Below, one piece after another: positions 1-11,945 of a DNA stretch of 64,000 nt. Position 1 is the first letter of the stretch, and each line of letters opens with the position of its first letter. A program made the position numbers and the translations under genes. The stretch covers positions 1 to 64,000 of the forward strand of contig DATFQX010000305.1 in the NCBI GenBank assembly GCA_035263865.1. Direction: 5' to 3'. The notes under the pieces were generated by a model, which was not told where the DNA came from, ran no database searches, and saw only the letters and a list, made by a program, of their open reading frames with translations. This stretch comes from VAZQ01 sp035263865 (GTDB lineage: Bacteria > Pseudomonadota > Alphaproteobacteria > Rhizobiales > Xanthobacteraceae).

Positions 1-340
1 GGTAGCCACGCCGGCGGTGGAAGGCCGGCAGAGACCAAGGAAGCCCGGTCCGTCGTTGCTTTAAGCCGCGTCCCCCGTTGAGCGCGGGGTGTGCCGGTTT
101 CGCCTCCGGCTGCCGGTCAAGTGGATTCGGAGCTCAGGCGATCACAGACTCAATGCTGCGATCTTGCTCCGGGCGGCTGTCCGGCCTCTTGTCCGGATGC
201 CCACCGACCGACACACGGCCACAGGCACGTGCGAAATTGGGCAATGCGCACATAAGCGATGTATGCGCGCTTGACAAGAATTTTTTTCAGTCCGCCGCCG
301 CTGGTGGCAGATGGTGAAGCGAGGACGCGGCCTCGTGCAC
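1..340. other. No supportable gene at window edge
   Basis: No reading frame here has a convincing start, ribosome binding site or recognisable protein. Two short plus-strand frames open at the left edge but stop within about 80 bases. They could be the last codons of a gene lying outside the window, but nothing in them is recognisable. The rest appears to be intergenic. Confidence 0.4.
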
Positions 341-601
341 TCAGCCGCGGCTGATGAAGGGCTCGACGCGACGGGCGTTGCGGATGAACGCGGCCATGAC
401 GGCGATGCCGCAGACGAAGAAGATGCCCTGCATCGCGTGCACGCCGTACGGGCCCAAATCCAAGTAGCTGGCGACCGCCCAACCGCCGGCGAAGGCGGCG
501 CCGAACACCTCGGCACCGATCAGAATCGCCGCGCTGAGTACGGTCAGCACGTTCTGCCAGGCGATCCTGCGTCCCCCGCCGGGGCTCGTGGGGCGGTTCA
601 T
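341..601 (-). CDS. Small two-segment membrane protein, unknown function
   Basis: An 86-residue hypothetical protein. It has a short basic N-terminus and two hydrophobic stretches, at about residues 17-42 and 52-72, so it probably spans the inner membrane twice. The C-terminus is positively charged. An AGGAG ribosome binding site lies about 8 bases before the ATG, which supports a real gene despite its size. It lies upstream of and in the same direction as nothing obvious, with the DapA-family gene ending about 120 bases away on the same strand. I do not recognise a family. Confidence 0.6.
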   Translation of the reverse strand: MNRPTSPGGGRRIAWQNVLTVLSAAILIGAEVFGAAFAGGWAVASYLDLGPYGVHAMQGIFFVCGIAVMAAFIRNARRVEPFISRG

Positions 602-720
602 GCCAACGCTCCTATGGGCGGCGCAATCTGTGCAAACGGCTGAGGCGAATCAAGCCTTGGGCTCGGAAGCGAGGCCACGAAATCGCCTTATTGTGGCCGG
701 GCGCGCGGCGCGCGAGCCGG

Positions 721-1674
721 TCAGGCCGCGTCGCGCGCCTTCGCGTGGAGGAGCCCGGCCTCGGACAGCGCCACGCGGATGCGCTCGATCTCGGCGTCGG
801 AGAGCTTGACCAGCGGCGGCCGCACCACGGCGCGCGGCAAGCGGCTGAGCAGCACCAGGGCCTCCTTCATGCGGTTGTGCATGTCGGCCCAGGGGTCCGC
901 ATAGAAGACCCGCGCCAGCGGATAGATGCGCTCGTTGAGGCGGCGGGCCTCGGCGAGATCATTCGTCTTGACCGCATGGAAGAGCTGCGCCTGCAGATCC
1001 GGGATCACGCTGCCGCTGCCGGAGAGGAGCCCGTTACAGCCGAGCACCAGCGAGCTCAACAGCCAGGCGCTGTGGGTGCTGAGCACCGTCACCGGCCGCG
1101 GCAGGCTCTGCAGAGTCCGAATATGCATTTCATGCTGCGCCACGTTCCCCGCCCAATCCTTGATGGCGCGGATGCTTGGTATCTCGTGGGCCATCTTGAG
1201 GAGCGTCTCCATCGGGTAGCCCTGACCCGTGACGAGCGGATACTGGAACACGATGAGCGGCAGGTCGCTCGCGTCCGCGATGCGCTTGAAATGCGCAAGC
1301 GCCATCTGCGGCGATTGCCCCAGCGTGAAGGGCCCTGGCGGGAAGATCAGTAGCGCCGAGGCACCGCCGTCCGCCGCCATCCGGGCGATCCGAGCCGCTT
1401 CGATGCTGCCATCCGCCCACACGCCGTTGACCAACGGCAAGCGCTCGCCGATCTCGTCCTGGGCGATGGCGAGCACGCGCCGCTGCTCCTCAAAGGTCAA
1501 GGAGGCGACCTCGGTCGAATGCGCGTTGATGGTGATGGCGGAGATCCCCTTGGTCGCCGCGACGTCCCGCAGATGGACACGGAAGCTCTTTTCGTCGATG
1601 GAAAAATCATCGTTGAACGGCAGCAGCACGGCCGGAATAACGCCGTGAGGCAGGTAGCGGGCGTGACGGGGCAT
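721..1674 (-). CDS. Dihydrodipicolinate synthase family (DapA-like) aldolase/lyase
   Basis: A 317-residue class I aldolase-type TIM barrel, the usual length for the DapA/N-acetylneuraminate lyase family. The Schiff-base lysine is K172 in the segment IRAIKDW and the assisting tyrosine is Y145 in VFQYPLVTG. The GTTGE-type substrate loop of true dihydrodipicolinate synthases is replaced by AHSTEVASLT near residues 51-60. Lysine biosynthesis is therefore unlikely, and a catabolic pyruvate-releasing or dehydratase reaction is more plausible. AGGAG precedes the ATG at good spacing. It stands alone, divergent from the YVTN protein gene. The exact substrate cannot be read from the sequence. Confidence 0.85.
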   Translation of the reverse strand: MPRHARYLPHGVIPAVLLPFNDDFSIDEKSFRVHLRDVAATKGISAITINAHSTEVASLTFEEQRRVLAIAQDEIGERLPLVNGVWADGSIEAARIARMAADGGASALLIFPPGPFTLGQSPQMALAHFKRIADASDLPLIVFQYPLVTGQGYPMETLLKMAHEIPSIRAIKDWAGNVAQHEMHIRTLQSLPRPVTVLSTHSAWLLSSLVLGCNGLLSGSGSVIPDLQAQLFHAVKTNDLAEARRLNERIYPLARVFYADPWADMHNRMKEALVLLSRLPRAVVRPPLVKLSDAEIERIRVALSEAGLLHAKARDAA

Positions 1675-1816
1675 GGGTTAACTCCTGGGCTTTCGCCTCG
1701 CCGAGATTAGCACGCGTGCGCGGCCGAAGTCGCGGGGGACGAATGGCGGCAAGGCTGCTGGTATTAGCCATCGGTCGAGCGTAACCTCACCCCCGCACCA
1801 AAGCTGGGAGATTGCA

Positions 1817-2869
1817 ATGAGCGGCTATCCTCGCATCGTGCGGCAGTTGTGGCTGGTGCTGGCGCTTATCCCGCTGCCGGCGTGGGGTGGCGCGGCTTTC
1901 ATCTATGTAACCAACAGCGCCGGCGACAGCATTCACGTCATCGATCCCGCGACCAACAAGGTCGTGCAGGAGATCAAGGGGATCGAGGCGGCGCACGGGA
2001 TTGCGCCCTCGCCCGATGGCGCGCGGGTCTATGTCAGCAACGAGACCGACAGCACGCTGGAGGTGTTCGACCGCTCGAGCGGCGCGCTGGTCAAGAAAGT
2101 GCCGCTGAGCAATCATCCGAATAACATCGCAGTCACCAAGGCCGGCGATCGCATCTTGGTCGGCATCGCGCGCGGGGCGGGCGCCGTCGACGTGATCGAC
2201 GCAAACACGCTCACGCGGACCAAAAGCATCCCGGTGAACGGCAGGCTTCACAACATCTACGTGACGCCGGACGGGAAGCATCTCATCACCGGCTCGATCC
2301 CCGGCAAGCTTTTGACCGTGATCGATCTCGAGCGCGAGGTTCCGATCTGGGAGCTGCCGCTCGACAAGGGGGTGCGCCCGATGGCGATTGAAGCCGGCCC
2401 CGATGGCTCGACCAAGCGCATCTTCGTGCAACTCTCCGACACGAATGGGTTCGCTGTGGTCGATTTTGCCGCGCGCAAAGAGGTGGCGAGGATCGCGCTT
2501 CCGGAAACGGCGGTCGAATTCGAAACTGACGCCGGGCGCGCCACGGCGCCGTCCCACGGCATAGGGGTCGCGCCGGATGGCAAGACGTTGTGGGTCACCA
2601 GCATCCCCAACAACGCGGTGTTCGTCTATGCGCTCCCGGAGATTAAGCTCGTGGGCGAGGTGGCGCTGCCGGCCCTCAAGCTTGCCGGACACGGTCCTAT
2701 CGCTTCGGTCCCAAACTGGGTCACCTTCACGCCGGACAGCAAGACCATCTACATCACCAATGCGGCCATAAAATCGGTGACCGCCATCGATACCGAGGAC
2801 ATGAAGGTAAAGGCGGTTGTTCCCGTAGGCGAGGTGCCCAAGCGCATCACCACGCTGGTGATGAAGTAA
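1817..2869 (+). CDS. Secreted YVTN-type beta-propeller repeat protein
   Basis: A 350-residue protein. Residues 1-26 look like a signal peptide (basic start, then a leucine-rich core), so it is probably periplasmic. The remainder is a chain of beta-propeller blades with recurring motifs such as IYVTNSAGDSIHVIDPAT, PDGARVYVSN, VTPDGKHL and PDSKTIYITNA, typical of the YVTN/NHL/cytochrome-d1-like fold. No haem-binding CxxCH is present. Such proteins are often found with periplasmic oxidoreductases, but no partner is adjacent here. GGGAG precedes the start. The function is unknown beyond a binding or scaffold role. Confidence 0.8.
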   Translation: MSGYPRIVRQLWLVLALIPLPAWGGAAFIYVTNSAGDSIHVIDPATNKVVQEIKGIEAAHGIAPSPDGARVYVSNETDSTLEVFDRSSGALVKKVPLSNHPNNIAVTKAGDRILVGIARGAGAVDVIDANTLTRTKSIPVNGRLHNIYVTPDGKHLITGSIPGKLLTVIDLEREVPIWELPLDKGVRPMAIEAGPDGSTKRIFVQLSDTNGFAVVDFAARKEVARIALPETAVEFETDAGRATAPSHGIGVAPDGKTLWVTSIPNNAVFVYALPEIKLVGEVALPALKLAGHGPIASVPNWVTFTPDSKTIYITNAAIKSVTAIDTEDMKVKAVVPVGEVPKRITTLVMK

Positions 2870-3013
2870 TCGCTTTTCGGTGGCGGCCAGCCTCGCTACG
2901 CGAGTGGATTGATTGGGCCCGCGACAAACCCAATATGTGGCGCACGATATGACCGTGGGCGTGCGCGGTCGTTGGACGCACGCTCACAGGCCGCCGTCCG
3001 CTATTCCGGTTCC

Positions 3014-7420
<4,407 letters not shown>

Positions 7421-7449
7421 GCATAGTGCGGGCGGCGCCTGCGCGTCCG

Positions 7450-7872
7450 CTACAGCTTTTCCCCGTTCACCCAGTCGGCCAGGATTTTGAAGTTCGGATC
7501 ATCCTGCGAGGCGAACTGGCGGCCGCCGGAGTGGAAGACGTTACCGCCGGCCTCCGGCGCGAGCGGCTGCTGCAGAAGCCGGCTCGTCGCGGGATCGCCG
7601 GGGTTCACCAGGATCGATGCCATCTCGAAGTTTTTGCGCGACTGCTCCTCGTTCCAGGTACTCGCGCCGGGTGAGAGCCGCTGCAGCCGGAACGCATTGT
7701 TGCCCTCGGCGTGGCAGACGTAGCAGCGGGTGTGGCCGTCGCGCTTTTGCAGGAATATCGGCTGCACGCGCGTCTTGAAGAACTCGTAGTCGAGCGGTGG
7801 CGCCGAGTGCGAGACCGAGGCAGCGGCGAGCACGGCGGCCGCCAGCGCGAATGTCCTGCGAGCAGCGGCCAT
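7450..7872 (-). CDS. Secreted mono-haem c-type cytochrome-like protein
   Basis: A 140-residue protein with an N-terminal signal peptide (residues 1-24, ending SHSAPP). It has one CxxCH haem attachment motif, C50-Y-V-C53-H54, so covalent haem c in the periplasm is expected. The layout, with FFKTRVQPIFLQKR before the haem motif and PGDPATSRLL and FKILADWV after it, resembles the cytochrome-like domain of Planctomycete-type DUF1549 proteins. No clear methionine axial ligand is visible. A strong GGGGAGGA precedes the ATG. It lies downstream of the molybdenum hydroxylase genes on the same strand and might accept their electrons, but the intervening region is broken genes. Confidence 0.7.
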   Translation of the reverse strand: MAAARRTFALAAAVLAAASVSHSAPPLDYEFFKTRVQPIFLQKRDGHTRCYVCHAEGNNAFRLQRLSPGASTWNEEQSRKNFEMASILVNPGDPATSRLLQQPLAPEAGGNVFHSGGRQFASQDDPNFKILADWVNGEKL

Positions 7873-7934
7873 GCCAATCCTCCCCGAGTTTCTTGTGTTT
7901 GCGCTTTGAGGCTAACGCAACTCTACAATAGATG

Positions 7935-8386
7935 TCACGTATCGGTCAGCCGGATGCCGCGCCGGCGGCCCACGGTCGTCGCGCAGTCCTCGTCGGTTTT
8001 GAGCCCGACGGAGCGGATGCCGTGGGCGGCGAGCTCCTCGTCGCGCTCCTCCGTATCGCCGGTGACGCCGACCGCGCCGATGACCTCGCCCGTGCCATCG
8101 CGAATCTGCAACCCGCCGCCCTCGGGAAAAATCTGCTCGCCGCTTGCCGCTGCTCGGCGCGTACTTTCACGAGCTTGGACGAGCGGCCCATGGCGAGCGC
8201 GGCGTAGGCCTTGCCGTAGGCCATCTCGAATCGGATCATCGAGCTGCCGTCCTCCTTCTTGAATGCCTTCACCTTGCATCCGGGCTCGACGACGATGACT
8301 GCGAGCGGCCGGCAATCGAGCTCGGCGCCGCGCGCCAAGATTGCGTCGATGAGGCGGTCGGCCTGCGCAAGCGTGATGGCGGTCAT
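7935..8386 (-). pseudogene. GlcG/HbpS-family haem-binding protein, frameshifted
   Basis: The start (ATG at 8386 with GGAGG upstream) opens a normal GlcG/HbpS N-terminus: MTAITLAQADRLIDAIL, then PLAVIVVEPG and EMAYGKAYAALAMGRSSKLV. After RAEQR the reading frame runs into arginine- and serine-rich nonsense. The true C-terminus (ASGEQIFPEGGGLQIRDG, VIGAVGVTGDTEERDEELAAHGI) continues in another frame to a stop at 7935. The locus is 452 bases, not a multiple of three. Family members usually carry roughly ten further residues between the two parts, so a small deletion is likely. Either a pseudogene or an assembly error near 8143-8160. Confidence 0.8.
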
Positions 8387-8533
8387 GGGCCCTCCAGTTT
8401 TGGGATCGATGCGCGTGCTGTTTAAGCATATGCCAGCGGCAAATGCGTGCCGAGTTTGGTTGACTCGCGATCGCAAGCTGTGACACCCGTCAGCGCGGTC
8501 GGACGCGGGGCGCGCTGGATCAGGAGGTTACGA

Positions 8534-8976
8534 ATGACCGGGTTCTCACGTCGCGACATGCTGGGCGCCGCCGCAACCGGTGGCATGGTGGCTGCTGCAA
8601 CGGGCACGGAGACTTTCGGACAGGGCCAGTCGCCGTTCGGGCCGACGCCGGCGCCGCTTGCCGGCACCGAGCTGCCATCGTTTCGTTTCCAGCTTGGCGC
8701 CGTCGCGCCCAAGACGTGGGATGGCGCCACGCCTATCGTTTCCGGCCGTTTCTACAACTTCACGCGCCGTTTGCTCCCCGCGCCTACAACCGCGAGATAA
8801 TTGTGCGGAGCGTTTCCGCGTGTTTCCGTTTGTTTACGGACAACGGCACCTATGAGTCGATCTCGCTCGCCGACTGGATCGGTGCCAACCCGCACCTCCT
8901 GTTGGCGACCAATTTCGAGGTGCCGGAGAGCACGTTCAAGGACTTCCAGACCCGCAACAGGTTCCTGGCGGGATGA
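8534..8976 (+). pseudogene. Remnant of an oxalate decarboxylase (bicupin) gene
   Basis: AGGAGGT and an ATG start a typical twin-arginine-like oxalate decarboxylase N-terminus (SRRDMLGAAATGG, then LPSFRFQLGAVAPKTWDG). The sequence then loses the cupin core: the metal-binding histidines and glutamate are missing and the frame stops at 8800. From about 8818 another frame gives LFTDNGTYESISLADWIG and LLATNFEVPESTFKDF, which match the end of the first cupin half of that family. A stop follows at 8976. The second cupin is absent. Internal deletion plus frameshift make this a relic that cannot encode an active enzyme. Confidence 0.75.
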
Positions 8977-9074
8977 CGTGCCGGCGCCACAGCGCAGCCG
9001 TGCTCGAGCACATTGGCTGATGGCTGAGCGTGGGCAACGATGAAGACGCCGTTGCCCAGCGTCACGTCGGTGTC

Positions 9075-11285
9075 CTACGCCTTCAACGTTTCCAGCACGC
9101 GCTCCGGCGTGAACGGCAGATGGCGCAGCCGCTTGCCGGTCAGCCGGTAGAATGCGTTCGAGATCGCGCCCGCGATGAAAGGATTGCCGATCTCGCCCAG
9201 CCCCGTCGGCCGGGTATCGACGTCAACAAACCTGACATGGAGCTCCTCCGGAAGGTCCGACATGCGCATCACGTTGTAGTCGTGGAAGTTCGACTGCTCC
9301 ACGACGCCGTCTCGGATCGAGATGCGCTCACGCAGCACGCTCGACAAGCCATAGAGAATGCCACTCTCCACGTTCGCCTGGGCCGCGGAGGGTTGCACCA
9401 CGACGCCGCCGTCGATTGCCGCCCATACCTTGTGCACCCGGATCTTGCCGCTCGCGTGGTCGAGCGAGATTTCGATGGCGCCCGCGCCAAGCGAGCCTGC
9501 ACGCTCTGTGATCGAGATCCCGAGCGCCCGGCCTTCGGGGCGCTTGGCCTTGTAGTCGGACATGGCTGCTAGTGTCTCGAATACCTTACGCGCTTTGGGT
9601 GTCGCTGCCATGCGTTCCAAGCGGAATTCGATCGGATCGACGCCTTGATCGACCGCCATCTGGTCGACGAAGCTTTCGATCGCAAACGTGTTGAACACGT
9701 GACCGACCGCGCGCCAGTGCTTGAGATTGACGCCGTGCGAGACGCCGCGCCGCTCTATGGCTTGGTTGGGCACCTCGTAATACGGAATCTTGATGCCAGT
9801 GATAAGGAGAAACTCGCCATCGCCGACGACACAGTGCTTCCAGCCCGTGACCTTGCCCGCTGCATCCGTTGCCGCCTCTAGGCACTGGAAGGACTGCGGC
9901 CGGAACATGCCTTGGGCGATGTCCTCTTCCCGCGTCCATATCAGCTTGACGGGACGGCGCACCTCCTTGGCGATGCGCGCGCACTCGGCGGCATAATCAC
10001 CGAGCGAACGACGGCCGAACCCGCCGCCCATGTAGCACTGGTGGAAATCCACCTGCTCAGGCGGCAGCGAAAGCGCCTTCGCCACCGCCTTGCGCGATTC
10101 GTCGGGAGCTTGGCTGCCCTCCCAGACCTCGGCCCGATCGCCGCTGTCATTGATGCGGACCACCGCGTTGAGCGGCTCCATCTGCGCGTGATAGCCGTAA
10201 TCGCTGCGAAATTCGGCGCGATACGTCTTGGCCGCCGTTGCGAAAGCCGCAGTGACGTCGCCCTTCTGTTCGATCTTGACTGCTTGCGCGTTGGGATCGG
10301 CGTGGATCTTGACATAATCCTCAAGCGCCCGATCGGAGTTGAAGCCCTCGGCCTTGGCCTTGCGCCACGTCACATTCAGCGCGTCGCGGCCGGCCTTCGC
10401 GGCGGCGAAATCATCGGCCACGACGGCTAAGCCGTTGGGTAGTGGGACAACCGCGACGACACCGCGCATGCGCTTGACCTCGGCATCATTCCAGGTCTCC
10501 GGCGCGCTGCCCGATTGATCCTGCTTGCCCGGGTCCCAGATTCCGGCCTGGGCGTTGTGGACCGGCGAATGCAAGCTCGAGGCATAGACCATGCCCGGCA
10601 ATTTCACGTCGATGGCGTATTGCGCGGCGCCGTTGACCTTCGAGGGGATGTCGCGCCGGGAGACAGACTTCCCGATCAGGCGGAAATCCTTGCGTGACCT
10701 GAGCTCCTTCGGATTGACCGTCGGCAGCGTCGGCGGAATCGTGCCAAAGGCGGCGATCTCGCCATAGGTCATGCGCGCTCCGTTGGCGGGGTTGATGACG
10801 ATGCTCGGCTCGGTCTTGAGCGTTGCGGCGTCGACGCCCCATTTTTGCGCGGCGTTGGCGATCAGCACTTTGCGGACCTGGGCGCCGGCGATGCGCAGTT
10901 GGGTGAAATAGAGCTGCACCGCGCGGCTGCCCACGATCCACATCAGGTTTTCGGTGCCGACCGGATTCTTGTAGCCGTAAATGTTGGGGTCGGCTGGCGC
11001 CCATTCGATGGCGACCTTCGACCAATCGGCATCCATCTCCTCGGCCACGATGAGCGGCAATGAGGTCATCGAGCCCTGACCCATCTCGGCCCCGGCGCTG
11101 AGGATCGTGATGTTGCCGTCCGGTGCGATGCGCACCCATGGGCTGATGGCCGCGTTTGCTAGGGCATTCGCCTGCGCCTGCGACATCAGGCGTACGCCAT
11201 CGTTTCCGACTGCAACGCAGAACGCCATTCCTCCCAAGCCGGCAATGACGCCGCGACGCGAGATATCCCGATCGATCATGGTCAT
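9075..11285 (-). CDS. Molybdopterin-binding subunit, xanthine dehydrogenase family (IorB-like)
   Basis: A 736-residue large subunit of a two-component molybdenum hydroxylase, close in layout to isoquinoline 1-oxidoreductase beta subunits. The N-terminus SRRGVIAGLGGMAF looks like a twin-arginine signal, implying export of the folded enzyme. Visible motifs include AGAEMGQGSMTSLPLI, the MGGGFGRRS cofactor-binding loop near the middle, and the C-terminal GLGEIGNPF loop carrying the catalytic glutamate, E698. It follows the iron-sulphur subunit gene with a gap of only three bases. The substrate is probably an N-heterocycle or aldehyde. No dedicated cytochrome subunit is fused or directly adjacent. 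Confidence 0.87.
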   Translation of the reverse strand: MTMIDRDISRRGVIAGLGGMAFCVAVGNDGVRLMSQAQANALANAAISPWVRIAPDGNITILSAGAEMGQGSMTSLPLIVAEEMDADWSKVAIEWAPADPNIYGYKNPVGTENLMWIVGSRAVQLYFTQLRIAGAQVRKVLIANAAQKWGVDAATLKTEPSIVINPANGARMTYGEIAAFGTIPPTLPTVNPKELRSRKDFRLIGKSVSRRDIPSKVNGAAQYAIDVKLPGMVYASSLHSPVHNAQAGIWDPGKQDQSGSAPETWNDAEVKRMRGVVAVVPLPNGLAVVADDFAAAKAGRDALNVTWRKAKAEGFNSDRALEDYVKIHADPNAQAVKIEQKGDVTAAFATAAKTYRAEFRSDYGYHAQMEPLNAVVRINDSGDRAEVWEGSQAPDESRKAVAKALSLPPEQVDFHQCYMGGGFGRRSLGDYAAECARIAKEVRRPVKLIWTREEDIAQGMFRPQSFQCLEAATDAAGKVTGWKHCVVGDGEFLLITGIKIPYYEVPNQAIERRGVSHGVNLKHWRAVGHVFNTFAIESFVDQMAVDQGVDPIEFRLERMAATPKARKVFETLAAMSDYKAKRPEGRALGISITERAGSLGAGAIEISLDHASGKIRVHKVWAAIDGGVVVQPSAAQANVESGILYGLSSVLRERISIRDGVVEQSNFHDYNVMRMSDLPEELHVRFVDVDTRPTGLGEIGNPFIAGAISNAFYRLTGKRLRHLPFTPERVLETLKA

Positions 11286-11288
11286 GAC

Positions 11289-11741
11289 TCAGGCCTCCCT
11301 CGCTGCCCGTTCGATGGCGGCGATGATGCGGTGATAGGTTCCGCAGCGGCAGATATTGCCGTCCATGTGGGTGACGATGTCGGCGCGGGACGGTTTCGGA
11401 TTTTTAGCGAGTAGCTCGGCAGCCTTCATGATCTGTCCCGATTGGCAGTATCCGCACTGCGGGACCTCTTCGATCACCCACGCCTTTTGCAATGGATGGG
11501 AGGACGTAGGTGACAGGCCCTCGATGGTGAGCACTGTTTTGCCCGCGACCGAGCCCAAGTCGATCTGGCACGAGCGTTGCGCCGTGCCGTCGATGTGGAT
11601 GGTGCAGGCGCCGCAGGCGCCCGCGCCGCAGCCGTATTTGGTACCCGTCAGGCCGATATGGTCGCGGATCGCCCACAACAGAGGCGAACTCGGGTCGGCG
11701 TCGACCGAGACCTGCCTATTGTTCAAGGTGAACGAAACCAT
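11289..11741 (-). CDS. (2Fe-2S)-binding small subunit of molybdenum hydroxylase (IorA-like)
   Basis: A 150-residue protein with the two [2Fe-2S] domains of the xanthine dehydrogenase family. The plant-ferredoxin cluster shows GCGAGACGACTIHIDG and a later cysteine (RSCQIDLG). The second, helical domain has CGYCQSGQIM and CRCGTYHRI. It passes electrons from the molybdenum site of the partner encoded immediately downstream. The frame extends 11 codons further upstream, but GAGGAGGAG lies directly before the ATG at 11741, so that start is preferred. No signal is needed if it is co-exported with the large subunit. Confidence 0.9.
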   Translation of the reverse strand: MVSFTLNNRQVSVDADPSSPLLWAIRDHIGLTGTKYGCGAGACGACTIHIDGTAQRSCQIDLGSVAGKTVLTIEGLSPTSSHPLQKAWVIEEVPQCGYCQSGQIMKAAELLAKNPKPSRADIVTHMDGNICRCGTYHRIIAAIERAAREA

Positions 11742-11945
11742 GTCTCCTCCTCTTATTTTGGTGCTTTTCTGCACGTTGATGCCGCTCTAGGCTGGTTCAT
11801 ACAAACGTGCGGATGTCCTGATTGTTCAAATGATCGCTCAACGTCGAATTCATTATTCTAGCAACGCAGCCGCCCTTTCACATCGAAAATTCGACAGATG
11901 CAGCGATGCTGACGGGCCTTCGCCGCGGCCTCGCTTGGGGTCGTA

